From Leptolyngbya sp. NIES-3755 (GTDB taxonomy: Bacteria; Cyanobacteriota; Cyanobacteriia; Leptolyngbyales; Leptolyngbyaceae), in NCBI GenBank assembly GCA_001548435.1, contig AP017308.1, positions 3,233,030 through 3,297,029 of the forward strand: a stretch of 64,000 nt of DNA. The letters are read 5' to 3'. A model generated the notes under the pieces. It was not told the DNA's origin, searched no databases, and saw nothing but the letters and a program-made list of their open reading frames with translations. This document shows, piece by piece, positions 50,556-59,242 of this stretch (its first letter is position 1; every line of letters starts with the position of its first letter). The position numbers and the translations under genes were made by a program.

Positions 50556-51441
50556 CCCCGATCGCATCTTCCACCCGGTTCAAATAAGTCTCTAAGTCTG
50601 AAGAAATCTTCACGCCTCGTCCCGGAGCCGCGTGAATAATGCCAACTTCACCATTTGGACTGCGATAGACGAATCCGGTATGAGTCACATCTAAACCAGG
50701 AACACGAGTCGCGATCGCTAAAATATCCCCAGATTTCAGTTCACTATACCGACTCCGAATCTGATTCGTCGGAATGTAATTTACCGTTGTCGCATTCAAT
50801 CGCGCTTCCATTTGCTCAATACACTGATGCTCTTTCTCACTAGCGACTAATTTCGGATATTTCTTCCAATTCGTACTCATGAAATTGAGCGGTTTACCGA
50901 GCGATATTCCACCCAACTCTTTCGTGATATCAGTGACAATCCCGCGACGTTGATTATCTTCGATCCAGTACGAGAAGTAATGTAATCGACTACAGTAGCC
51001 GTTAATTTCTCCGTTCTCGTATCGCTGTTGTTGTAGATGTTGCGTGAAACGATTCGATGAATAATCTTGATTAACAATTCCACGTGCCATTGCAAGAACA
51101 GTTTCTACAAACAATACACAATCGAATTCTCGTAGCGATGTAAAAAGTGTTTCATTTTTTGATCGATCGAGCAATCCTTCTGCGTAAGGTGTTTCTAGAA
51201 ACTGTTCCGAAACGGCTTGAGTAATTTCTCCAAGCGATCGACGATGCCAATGTTGCTCGATCGCTAATTCCGTAATCTTTTGAAAAACTTTCTGATCCGG
51301 TTTCGCTAAGGGTTCTGGAGGCACAAGTGAGATCGAAGAAACAGGCTGTAAAGCGATTTTGGGGGCTTCCGGTTGAATTTCCAGACTTGTCCCGCATCCG
51401 AGTAGGAACGCGATCGTTGTCAAAGCATACAATTTTCTCAT
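50533..51441 (-). CDS. DUF1460 lipoprotein, probable cell-wall amidase-like enzyme
   Basis: 302 residues from the ATG at 51441, which follows AGGAA. The lipobox is LLGC (C16). The DUF1460 domain is of the NlpC/P60-like cysteine type: SLREFDCVLFVETVLAMA carries the nucleophile (about residue 107), and GLDVTHTGFVYRS the histidine. LHYFSYWIEDNQRRGIVTDI and HAAPGRGVKISSDLETYL are also family features. Relatives are described as N-acetylmuramoyl-L-alanine amidase-like. It probably acts on peptidoglycan at the inner face of the envelope. Its 3' end overlaps the flavoprotein gene. Confidence 0.85.
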   Translation of the reverse strand: MRKLYALTTIAFLLGCGTSLEIQPEAPKIALQPVSSISLVPPEPLAKPDQKVFQKITELAIEQHWHRRSLGEITQAVSEQFLETPYAEGLLDRSKNETLFTSLREFDCVLFVETVLAMARGIVNQDYSSNRFTQHLQQQRYENGEINGYCSRLHYFSYWIEDNQRRGIVTDITKELGGISLGKPLNFMSTNWKKYPKLVASEKEHQCIEQMEARLNATTVNYIPTNQIRSRYSELKSGDILAIATRVPGLDVTHTGFVYRSPNGEVGIIHAAPGRGVKISSDLETYLNRVEDAIGVIVARPN

Positions 51442-51505
51442 CGCGTTCCTGCTCAAATCGCCGTCACGATTCTACTGGAAAAACACAGAATGTTCCTACG
51501 AATCG

Positions 51506-52006
51506 TTACTTAGCATCCTTACAGCTAATTTCGCCTAACTGAAGACGACGCGCTTCTTGGGCGACCCGTTCGCACATTTGCCGACTGCCGACTTGACTTT
51601 GGAACGAATTAAATTCGTCGATCGACAAAGCTGGCTTCTGATCCGCCAAGATTTGGTAGAAGCTTTGACGAAACTGCTGACACAAATTCCGCACTTGATC
51701 GCGTGAACTTGAATCAACCTGACCGATATTCTGACAAACGCCGCTCGGAACATTACCGCCTGTCGCTTGTTGGAGTTGCCCTTGAAGGGTCTGACGACGT
51801 TGTTCTAAGGCGACTGCTGCTCGAACATAGCGAGTGAAGGCGGACTCTTGGGCGAACGCGGAAGAATTGAAGGCTTGGGACACGGTTGGGGCAGAAAAAT
51901 CAGGTGCCCAGCCTGCTAAGACCGCGATCGAAGAAAATGCACCTAACACGATCGAGCGTTTAACGAGCCAACGAGAGAGAGAAGAAAAATCACGGTTCAT
52001 CATCAT
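51506..52006 (-). CDS. DUF4168-like exported protein
   Basis: 166 residues if started at the first of three ATGs at 52006 (the best start is uncertain; 15 more codons are open upstream). A signal-like hydrophobic segment RSIVLGAFSSIAVLAGWAP ends near AFAQE. The mature part is helical: FTRYVRAAVALEQRRQTLQG, QVRNLCQQFRQSFYQILADQ, then ISIDEFNS-like FNSFQSQVGSRQMCERVAQE. The order of helices matches DUF4168, a cyanobacterial and proteobacterial family of exported proteins without a known role. Four cysteines may form disulfides. Confidence 0.72.
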   Translation of the reverse strand: MMMNRDFSSLSRWLVKRSIVLGAFSSIAVLAGWAPDFSAPTVSQAFNSSAFAQESAFTRYVRAAVALEQRRQTLQGQLQQATGGNVPSGVCQNIGQVDSSSRDQVRNLCQQFRQSFYQILADQKPALSIDEFNSFQSQVGSRQMCERVAQEARRLQLGEISCKDAK

Positions 52007-52174
52007 AAGGCGGTGTGACATTCCGAAAACTAGCACACAAGAGAGGTACAAATAATCTGAATTATTTTACTCGCAAGAAGTTCCAGGACACGGAAAAAAC
52101 TTTGAAAGATTTCGGTTCAGAACGATGAAGCAATGATTTCGATAATAATAAAGTAACGAGTTTGATGACTGCCG

Positions 52175-52993
52175 ATGACTGGTCAACTGCTGAATTCAGA
52201 AGAAATCGTCACGGAGCTAGACATTAGCCATTTGACGATCGAGGACGATACGCCCGTGGACAATATCCAATCTGAAAAGCAACAACGGCTCCTCGTTGAA
52301 CCGCTTTACAGTGCCAAAGTACTCTCATCCCTGTTTCTGGTGGCGGCAAATGTTGGGCTGTTCTATAAGCTGAAGAGCGATCCGGTCGTTCCTGATGTCA
52401 TGCTCAGTTTGGGTATTCAGTGTGCCGAAGACTTTTCTCAAAAAGCGAATCGTTCTTACTTTGTGTGGGAATTTGGCAAGCTTCCAGAAGTTTGTATCGA
52501 AATTGTCTCGAATGCGGAAGGCGATGAACTGATTTTGAGCCGAAAATCGCAGCAGAAGGGAAAGTCGATCGCTAAAAAAGAACTCTATTCCCAAATTGGC
52601 ATTCCTTACTACGTCGTGTTCGACCCATTGCAACGAATCCAGGGTGAGAACGAGATGAATGGCGCAATGTTACGAGTCTGGTCGAATTTTGCGGGTCGAT
52701 GTACCGAGTTAACTGCACGGCAAGGCATCACAGAGGTCGGACAGTGGATTTGGCTAGAGGAAGTGGGATTGGGACTCACGCTCTGGTCAGGACAGTTTGA
52801 AGATGACGTGATGCGGCTCTGGTTGCGGTGGTGCGATCGAACCGGACAAGTCGTTCCCACAGGTGCAGAACTGGCAGAAATTGAGCGGCAACGAGCAGAA
52901 ACCGAACGGCAACGGGCAGAGGAAGCCGAGGCGAAAGCGCAACGATTGGCGGAACGATTACGATCGATGGGAATTGATCCAGACGAAGTTTAA
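52175..52993 (+). CDS. Uma2 family (DUF820) putative endonuclease
   Basis: 272 residues. The PD-(D/E)XK fold shows VVPDVMLSLGI (Asp), LPEVCIEIVSNAEGDEL (Glu), and KSIAKKELYSQIGIPYYVVF (Lys and the conserved tyrosine). The C-terminus is a charged coiled coil (EIERQRAETERQRAEEAEAK) ending AERLRSMGIDPDEV. Uma2 proteins are abundant in cyanobacteria, often as many paralogues, and their role is not known. A second, related one lies at 54922 and shares the last 15 residues in pattern. The tail overlaps the holA stop by four bases. Confidence 0.88.
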   Translation: MTGQLLNSEEIVTELDISHLTIEDDTPVDNIQSEKQQRLLVEPLYSAKVLSSLFLVAANVGLFYKLKSDPVVPDVMLSLGIQCAEDFSQKANRSYFVWEFGKLPEVCIEIVSNAEGDELILSRKSQQKGKSIAKKELYSQIGIPYYVVFDPLQRIQGENEMNGAMLRVWSNFAGRCTELTARQGITEVGQWIWLEEVGLGLTLWSGQFEDDVMRLWLRWCDRTGQVVPTGAELAEIERQRAETERQRAEEAEAKAQRLAERLRSMGIDPDEV

Positions 52994-53976
52994 CGCCGTT
53001 GGAAAATCTGACAGAGTTCGATCGTTTTAGTTTGAAGCGCGATCGTTTCGTCACTTCCTCGCTTCAGACTGAATTCCAAATCGAGCAAAATTGGTAAAAC
53101 TCTTTGCAACTGTGCCACTGAAGTCGAGAAAAGCTCTTGTTTAAGAAAGTAAAGCTGTTTCGGATTGTTCAATTCCGCAGCTTTGGCAATTTCTCGATCG
53201 TCGCGTTCTCCTGATTCGAGCATTAATTTAATCCACAAGCGCAACCGAAACTGCCCGACTAATGTGCTGACAATTCGCAATGCGGGTTCGTTCTGACGGA
53301 GAAGATCCGCCACTAATTCCAGAGATTCAGCGGTTTTACCTTGACGAATTGCGGCAAGTAATTTCAGCGAACTTTGGGTGCTGGCAGTGACCAGCGGCGC
53401 GATCGCATTCTCATCCAGCGGCTTTTTCGTTTCCCCTGCAAACACTTTCAGCTTTTCGAGTTCGCTATAAAGCTGGCGGGTATCATTTCCGACCGCTTCG
53501 GTGACGTAATCGATCGCTTTCGAGGTCAATTTCAAATCCAATTCCTGAGCCACTTGCTGCACTTGTTTCGCAATCAGTTCCGTTTTCCAGGGCGGAATCA
53601 GCGAAAATTCCTGGATCGTGGCGTGAGTTTGTAGCAGTTTCGTTGATTTCAAGCGCCCGTCCGGTTTCGTTGAACTGGTGAGCAAAAGAGTCGTACTTTC
53701 AGGCAAAGCGGAAATTGTTCGATCGAGTTCGCTCAAAACTTCTTCTGGACAGCGTTGTGCCAAAGTCGTATCCGCTAGCCAAACTAAGCGATTCCCCGAT
53801 CCAAACGGTGGAGTCATCGCTTGATTGAGCGCCTGCACCACGGCATCACTTTGATCTGACGAAAATTTATCAAAATTAAAACTTTCCCACATTGGGTCAA
53901 GCGTCTTCTGCTTCAAGACTTTCACCGCTTGGGAAATCGCAAAACTATCCTCGCCCCAATAAAAGTAAATCCCCAT
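52990..53976 (-). CDS. holA: DNA polymerase III delta subunit
   Basis: 328 residues. It is the clamp-loader subunit that opens the beta sliding clamp. MGIYFYWGEDSFAISQAVKV is the typical start of cyanobacterial HolA, NRLVWLADTTLAQRC and LLLTSSTKPDGRLKSTKLL the mid domain, and IDYVTEAVGNDTRQLYSELE and ALRIVSTLVGQFRLRLWIKL the C-terminal helical domain. No P-loop is present, as expected for delta. The length is normal. It starts with ATG and is convergent with the Uma2 gene with a four-base overlap. Confidence 0.93.
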   Translation of the reverse strand: MGIYFYWGEDSFAISQAVKVLKQKTLDPMWESFNFDKFSSDQSDAVVQALNQAMTPPFGSGNRLVWLADTTLAQRCPEEVLSELDRTISALPESTTLLLTSSTKPDGRLKSTKLLQTHATIQEFSLIPPWKTELIAKQVQQVAQELDLKLTSKAIDYVTEAVGNDTRQLYSELEKLKVFAGETKKPLDENAIAPLVTASTQSSLKLLAAIRQGKTAESLELVADLLRQNEPALRIVSTLVGQFRLRLWIKLMLESGERDDREIAKAAELNNPKQLYFLKQELFSTSVAQLQRVLPILLDLEFSLKRGSDETIALQTKTIELCQIFQRR

Positions 53977-54107
53977 ACCGAACTCCGCTTTCCCCTAGCT
54001 TAGAGTAATCATTCATCGTTAAATCTCTCGGAGTAGGATGTCACTTTACCGTTAGATTTAAGAATGGATTTCTAATTTATCGATTTACGGCGCGAGGCGA
54101 TCGCACA

Positions 54108-54890
54108 TTGGACGAGAATTATCAAACTTTCCTCAATCGGGTGATGCGGCTGACGCTTCCAGACACTTACAAGTCTCAGGTGCAGCACATCCAGGAGTCC
54201 CCGAAGTTCCAGCGCTTAAACGGCGAATGGATTCCGACTCCGTTTCCAGGCTACACGGTGATTACGCCGCCAGGGTCAGAAGACGGCAAAAATCTGGGCA
54301 TCTACGAATCTCTACATCGTTATCAGGAAAAGATCGCGGAAACGTTAGGGGATGAGATGTTCGCGCCGATTCCACCTGAGAGTTTTCATGTGACGATCGC
54401 AGATCTCATCTGGAATGGGGCTTATCTCCACGCAGCGGAATCTCCAGGGTTCGATGACCGATTGCGCGATCGTGTAGCGAGTAGCTTGCGTCAGAGTCAA
54501 CCGATGAGTACTGGACAGTCCATTCGCTTCCAGGTGGTTGGATTAATGGTGATGGCACGTGCGATCTCAGTCTGTCTTGCCACGACCGATGACATGGGAT
54601 ACGAACGGATTTTGAAATTGCGTCGATCGATTTACCAAAATCCCGATTTGATCGAGATTGGCATCGAGCAGCAATATTACTTTACGCCGCATATCACGCT
54701 CGGATATTTCGGCAAGCTGTCTCCAGAGTTGGATCGCGATCGATTGAGCCAAACGTTCGATGAATTGCATCAAGACTGGCTAGAAAACTATCCCGATAAC
54801 GAGTTCTGGATTCATCAAGCCGAATTCCGGCGGTTTAATAACATGGCGGAATATGTCCGAAATCCGGATTGGGCGACGTTTCAGTTTTGA
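54108..54890 (+). CDS. DUF1868 protein with two HxT motifs (2H phosphoesterase-like)
   Basis: 260 residues from a TTG. It has two motifs of the 2H phosphoesterase superfamily: FHVTIADL (H94, T96) and PHITLGYF (H195, T197), separated by about 100 residues as in RNA ligase/cyclic phosphodiesterase-type enzymes. GYTVITPPGSEDGKNLGIYE and FEIHQ-like EFWIHQAEFRRFNNMAEYVR are DUF1868 features. The likely chemistry is on 2',3'-cyclic or related phosphates; the substrate is not known. A strong terminator follows directly. Confidence 0.85.
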   Translation: MDENYQTFLNRVMRLTLPDTYKSQVQHIQESPKFQRLNGEWIPTPFPGYTVITPPGSEDGKNLGIYESLHRYQEKIAETLGDEMFAPIPPESFHVTIADLIWNGAYLHAAESPGFDDRLRDRVASSLRQSQPMSTGQSIRFQVVGLMVMARAISVCLATTDDMGYERILKLRRSIYQNPDLIEIGIEQQYYFTPHITLGYFGKLSPELDRDRLSQTFDELHQDWLENYPDNEFWIHQAEFRRFNNMAEYVRNPDWATFQF

Positions 54891-54894
54891 TTAG

Positions 54895-54922
54895 AAAGGT
54901 CGATCGTTCGATCGACCTTTTT
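54895..54922. terminator. Bidirectional terminator built from GATCG palindromes
   Basis: AAAGGTCGATCG and CGATCGACCTTT form a perfect twelve-pair stem with a TT loop, with A- and T-rich ends on both sides. It lies between the convergent DUF1868 and Uma2 genes and can serve both. Confidence 0.88.
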
Positions 54923-55608
54923 CAAATTTGAGCTGGATCAATTCCCATTTGCCTCAATCGTTCTGCTAATTCATTTGCCCGCTGTTCTGCCAGATCTGCC
55001 CGTTCTCGTGCTTGCTGGAGTCGTTGATCTAACTCGTCATAGCTCAAAAACTTCTCACCATTCGGGCGATAAATTTGCATCGGGTTCAGTTGCACATCGA
55101 ATCGAATCCCCAATCGAGGACTGGTATAGATGGAAAAATCTTGGATCTCTTCGAGAAAGACATCGTTTCGGAGCCAACCGCGCAATCGATTGGTATCCGG
55201 ATCGTAGAGATAATATTCTTCAACTCCGTAGCGATCGTAAAACAATAATTTTTGATCCATCTCCTGCTGCGTATTGCCGGGAGACAAAATCTCAAAAACA
55301 ACTTGAGGCGGAATGTTTCCCTCTCGGTGTTGAATGTAAGATCCTCGTGCTGCACCATTTACACCGAGCGGATCACCTTTTGGTCTGCCAAAAACAACCA
55401 TCGCATCCGGCGCGACTCGAAGATTGACTTTCCCTTCAACAGGATACCAGAGCAAATCGCCTGCAACAAAGACATTTGGATTATCTTGAAACAAGAGGTC
55501 TAGATTTTTCTTGATCAACACAATCCATTCAAACTGCTTGGTATTATCCGCCATCGGCTTGCCGTCGCTTTCTGGATAGATAATATCCGATTTAATTTCA
55601 GCAACCAT
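54922..55608 (-). CDS. Uma2 family (DUF820) putative endonuclease, second copy
   Basis: 228 residues. VNLRVAPDAMVVFGRPKGDP gives the aspartate, PPQVVFEILSPGNTQQEMDQ the glutamate and KLLFYDRYGVEEYYLYDPDT the lysine and tyrosines of the PD-(D/E)XK core. A coiled coil (LQQARERADLAEQRANELAE) ends RLRQMGIDPAQI, close to the tail of the first Uma2 protein. The DUF6930-type gene upstream ends three bases before its ATG, so they are one operon. The stop is directly followed by the bidirectional terminator. Confidence 0.9.
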   Translation of the reverse strand: MVAEIKSDIIYPESDGKPMADNTKQFEWIVLIKKNLDLLFQDNPNVFVAGDLLWYPVEGKVNLRVAPDAMVVFGRPKGDPLGVNGAARGSYIQHREGNIPPQVVFEILSPGNTQQEMDQKLLFYDRYGVEEYYLYDPDTNRLRGWLRNDVFLEEIQDFSIYTSPRLGIRFDVQLNPMQIYRPNGEKFLSYDELDQRLQQARERADLAEQRANELAERLRQMGIDPAQI

Positions 55609-55611
55609 AAG

Positions 55612-57225
55612 CTACATCCAATCCACAGCAAATTTTCTTTCCAACAAGCCCAAACCGAGATCGTCTGAAGAGAGCGATCGTACTTCATACAATGCCATCA
55701 TATCTTTCAAGCTCGGATTGCCGCGACTCGCTCCTGTCAAACCTTTCGCGATCAGTAAGCCACAGATTCCTTTGGTTTTCTTACACCGCTGATCCCATTT
55801 TTTCCGCGCTTGAACATGCGTCGGATCGTCTTCGTCAAACTCACCGAAGAGATGCAAGTCGCCGTTCTGAGTTTGAAGCAAGCCCAAATCATAGCGGCTA
55901 CCCACAAACGGATCAGATCCAGGATTAAAGCAAATTCCGCCCAGTCCTCCAGAGGCTTCGATCTCATCAATCATTTGTTTGGCTTTTGGGCGAGAAGTTT
56001 GGATCAGAATGATGGGTAAACCGTCGCCTGCTTGGGTTGGGACATCAAGTTGGGAATGCTCAGCCGTCGATCGTAGTTGTTCGACAATTTCCCAAGGCAC
56101 GACTCCGAGACTCAGAAAGGAATTTTCGGGGACCAAATCATCCCGAATCATCGGCATATCCCCAAGTTCCGGTTCATCGTCATCCACCATCGCATACAGT
56201 TCCTCTGCGACTTCAGGCAAGGTTGTGACTTTGACGGAAATCGTATCGCCTTCGGGAGAAGAAATCTTGAATTTGCTACTAAGAGCAGGAAAAGCATCGT
56301 TCATCAGTTTGCGGCGATGCGTTTTAATGAATCGATGGAATGCTTCGAGGGCAACAATAAACGCCATCGCTTCTTCGTCGTAGAGAAACGATCGAATTCC
56401 TTCTAACGGATGCAAGTTGCCGAATACAGGTTTGAGAACAGGCTCGATCGACATCATTTCCAAGTCGTCCTCGAATTCGTCCTCATCGTCTTCGGTTTCA
56501 TACGTGAGAAACAAACAGTCCTGAGCTAAAAACGCCTCTTCCATCCGATCCATCGAATCATTAGAAAGAACGCGCTGACGGAATTGTTTGAGCGAATCGA
56601 GCGATCGATACAGTAAAATTCCAAATTCCATGCCCAACATCCCCATCACCGAGGCGTAGACCGTTCCTAAATCCCAACGATTTAATTCAATTTCTAAAAT
56701 TTTGTGATCCGGCAACAGCGACCAAGGCGCATCTTCCCAAAGCAAATCCGCTTTTGCTAACAATTCTTCAGCGAACTGGGGCGGTAATGCAGGGGGACGA
56801 GAATTCGTCGCATCTTGAAAGCCTCGGAAAATCTCATCAATCAGCGGCAATTCTGGAACGTAATCGAGAGTTATGTCTAAATCTTGGAGAACTCCTCTTA
56901 AATAAAAGAGTGTTTCACGATCGCGCACGACAATTTTCTGCGGTCGAGCAGGTTTCCCTGGATTATGCGGATGTTCCATCGCCCTCAAGAGCGTTCTGAC
57001 GATCGCTTCATGTCCTGTCTCGATCGGCACAACATCCATCGCTCTCACCATGCCCTGAGAGCCATCCACCCAGAGAATACATTCTCCTTCAGGCGTGGGC
57101 GATTCAGACCAGGCAGGGTCGATCGGCGCTCCAGAAGTTAAAACACGTCGATCGCCTTCCCAAACTGAGGGGATTTGCGGCAACTCCAGTAATCGACGAA
57201 GAGTAGAGGGGTTGATACCAGTCAT
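55612..57225 (-). CDS. Large cyanobacterial protein of unknown function (DUF6930-like)
   Basis: 537 residues. The first half has WVDGSQGMVRAMDVVPIETG, then RPQKIVVRDRETLFYLRGVL; the centre is acidic (YETEDDEDEFEDDLEMMSIE); the second half has SLRVPWEIVE-like FLSLGVVPWEIVEQLRSTAE and the end GLLIAKGLTGASRGNPSLKD with MMALYEVRSLSSDDLGLGLL. No catalytic motif is evident to me. I recall it as a conserved cyanobacterial hypothetical, perhaps annotated DUF6930. It starts with ATG and is followed after three bases by the Uma2 gene. Confidence 0.75.
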   Translation of the reverse strand: MTGINPSTLRRLLELPQIPSVWEGDRRVLTSGAPIDPAWSESPTPEGECILWVDGSQGMVRAMDVVPIETGHEAIVRTLLRAMEHPHNPGKPARPQKIVVRDRETLFYLRGVLQDLDITLDYVPELPLIDEIFRGFQDATNSRPPALPPQFAEELLAKADLLWEDAPWSLLPDHKILEIELNRWDLGTVYASVMGMLGMEFGILLYRSLDSLKQFRQRVLSNDSMDRMEEAFLAQDCLFLTYETEDDEDEFEDDLEMMSIEPVLKPVFGNLHPLEGIRSFLYDEEAMAFIVALEAFHRFIKTHRRKLMNDAFPALSSKFKISSPEGDTISVKVTTLPEVAEELYAMVDDDEPELGDMPMIRDDLVPENSFLSLGVVPWEIVEQLRSTAEHSQLDVPTQAGDGLPIILIQTSRPKAKQMIDEIEASGGLGGICFNPGSDPFVGSRYDLGLLQTQNGDLHLFGEFDEDDPTHVQARKKWDQRCKKTKGICGLLIAKGLTGASRGNPSLKDMMALYEVRSLSSDDLGLGLLERKFAVDWM

Positions 57226-57350
57226 AAACGCGCCATGAACACAGTGGAACGATGCTGCATACGAAGCAGTAGCCTATATCTTAATCCGTTCATCTCAACT
57301 CAGCACCGAAACGCTTAAGCTTCTGAAATGTTTCTAAAAAGAGACAGGGT

Positions 57351-57995
57351 TCACGAAGAAGAGACAGATCGGACTCCCGCCAGCGTGAGCGCGATCGCTT
57401 CTTGCCTATGTTGCTCTAGCATCGTTTTGCTTAACAACCGTTTTCCTTGTGGAAACTGTTGAATATTTCCAGCACCAATGAAATAGAACAGGCAAGCTCC
57501 CATGATGTTAATTGCAGTCTGAAATGGATCAAGCGATCGGAATACTCCGGTCGTGACTCCCCGTTCCAAAATGGCGACCAAAATACGATCAATATTGACT
57601 GAATCACTGTTCTTGTAGTGCTTTCCCTGATTCTGTACTGCTTCGTGAAACATAATCGTCGGCAGCTTGGGATTGCGAGATACACACTCTAACAATGCTT
57701 TGAGAAATTGTTCTAATGCGACTTCAGGCGATAGTTTCTCCAAATCTAAAGCTTGAATCGTTTGTACAAGATCAGAATGCGATCGCTCTAAAACGGCTCG
57801 ATACAGTCCTTCTTTGTCTTTGAAATAGTAATAAATCATCGACTTTGCCACTCCGGTTTTTGCTGCGATCGCTTCCGTTCGTGCCGCTGTCAGTCCGTGC
57901 TGAGCAAATTCCGCTTCTGCCGCTGCTAAAATCACAGCTTTTGTCGCTTCCGCATCCCGAATTGGTTTTTCCGTTTTGCTTTTCTTAGCGTTCAT
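57351..57995 (-). CDS. TetR family transcriptional regulator
   Basis: 214 residues. The N-terminal helix-turn-helix reads ATKAVILAAAEAEFAQHGLT, ARTEAIAAKTGVAKSMIYYY and FKDKEGLYRAVLE, the standard TetR pattern. The rest (about 75-214) is a helical ligand-binding domain (VALEQFLKALLECVSRNPKL, MFHEAVQNQGKHYKN), of the AcrR/TetR-C type. The strong ribosome-binding site AAGGAGG lies 14-20 bases before the ATG. An operator-like palindrome overlaps its promoter, and the divergent flavin monooxygenase gene is the probable target. Confidence 0.92.
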   Translation of the reverse strand: MNAKKSKTEKPIRDAEATKAVILAAAEAEFAQHGLTAARTEAIAAKTGVAKSMIYYYFKDKEGLYRAVLERSHSDLVQTIQALDLEKLSPEVALEQFLKALLECVSRNPKLPTIMFHEAVQNQGKHYKNSDSVNIDRILVAILERGVTTGVFRSLDPFQTAINIMGACLFYFIGAGNIQQFPQGKRLLSKTMLEQHRQEAIALTLAGVRSVSSS

Positions 57996-58019
57996 TCGTC
58001 TCTAAAAACCTCCTTGGTT

Positions 58020-58106
58020 ATTATAATCCCGACTTGACTGAATAGTCAGTTGACAATCCATCTCAAATTTGATTCGATTGAATTAATCAACTGACAAGTC
58101 TGTCGA
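58020..58106. promoter_or_regulatory. Divergent promoter with TetR operator palindromes
   Basis: TGACT-GAAT-AGTCA (58035-58048) is a perfect inverted repeat; CTGACAAGTCTGTC (58091-58104) is a related, imperfect one just before the monooxygenase ATG. TATAAT for the TetR gene is at 58020-58025 on the minus strand, so the first palindrome lies in the -35/spacer region. This layout suits repression of both genes. Confidence 0.7.
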
Positions 58107-58111
58107 TAAAC

Positions 58112-59242
58112 ATGAAGAAAATCATTATTGTTGGGGGCGGAATCGGCGGGGCTGCGACCGCACTAGCGCTCAGTCGAGTTGGAATTGAACCGATTGTGTA
58201 TGAACGCACTCAAACCCTTCGAGAAGTTGGGGCTGGAATTGCACTTTGGGCAAATGCAACACACATTTTGAACCAGTTAGGACTGTTAAAAGCGGCGATT
58301 CAAGTCGGCTATCTGACTACAAACTATCAATTCAATTCACAACGCGGAAAAGAATTAGTCAATGTAGAGATCGATCAATTTGAGCTACCTGTCGTTGGAA
58401 TTCATCGGGCTGAATTGCATCAATTACTTTGGCGCAATGTTTCAAGCGATCGCTTTTTCTTGGGAGAGACTTTTGAACGATTCGATCGCCAGAACAATCA
58501 GGTTACAGCACAATTTACCTCTGGTTTATCGGTTGAAGGTGATGCGTTAATTGGTGCGGACGGATTGCGATCGCGGGTCAGAACTGCTCTTCTGGGCGAT
58601 ACTCCACCCACCTATCGAAACTTCAAAACATGGCGCGGACTAACAGATTACGTTCCAACTGCTTATCGTCCTGGCTACATCCATGAATTTTTAGGGAATG
58701 GAAAAGGATTCGGGTTTATGATGCTGGGCAAAGGGAAGCTGTATTGGTATGCCGCAGCACGTTCTCCAGAAGCTCAACCGGATGCCGCGATCGGGCGCAA
58801 GAAAGAGCTTGAAATGATGTACCAAGATTGGTTTCCCGCTATTCCAGAATTGATTGCAGCAACGCATGAGGCGGATATTTTAACTACAGATCTATACGAT
58901 CGACCTCCGATGCAACCTTGGAGTCAGCACAACATAACACTACTTGGGGACGCGGCTCACCCGATGTTACCAACATTAGGACAGGGAGCTTGTACCGCTT
59001 TAGAAGATGCTTATGTGATTGCTCAATGTTTACAATCTGAATCTGATCCAAGTCTTGCCTTTCAGCACTATGAGATGCTCCGGTTTCCAAGAACAAAAGC
59101 GATCGTAGAAGGATCTTTGCGCTCAGGCAAGATGGGAGAAGTTTCGCATCCTTTTGCGGTTGGATTACGCAATACCTTTATGAAAGTTATGGCTCCAGCA
59201 ATCCATAATAGTTTCAGAACACTTCATGCTTACCGAGCTTGA
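58112..59242 (+). CDS. FAD-dependent monooxygenase
   Basis: 376 residues of the UbiH/PHBH-type flavin hydroxylase fold. IIVGGGIGGAATALALSRVG is the FAD loop (about 4-23), GADGLRSRVRTALLG the DG motif (about 150), and LLGDAAHPMLPTLGQGACTA the GD motif (about 290). YERTQTLREVGAGIALWANA follows the FAD strand as in salicylate hydroxylase-like enzymes. It uses NAD(P)H and oxygen to hydroxylate an aromatic or similar substrate. The divergent TetR gene probably controls it. Its 3' end overlaps the MocR gene by 13 bases. Confidence 0.92.
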   Translation: MKKIIIVGGGIGGAATALALSRVGIEPIVYERTQTLREVGAGIALWANATHILNQLGLLKAAIQVGYLTTNYQFNSQRGKELVNVEIDQFELPVVGIHRAELHQLLWRNVSSDRFFLGETFERFDRQNNQVTAQFTSGLSVEGDALIGADGLRSRVRTALLGDTPPTYRNFKTWRGLTDYVPTAYRPGYIHEFLGNGKGFGFMMLGKGKLYWYAAARSPEAQPDAAIGRKKELEMMYQDWFPAIPELIAATHEADILTTDLYDRPPMQPWSQHNITLLGDAAHPMLPTLGQGACTALEDAYVIAQCLQSESDPSLAFQHYEMLRFPRTKAIVEGSLRSGKMGEVSHPFAVGLRNTFMKVMAPAIHNSFRTLHAYRA

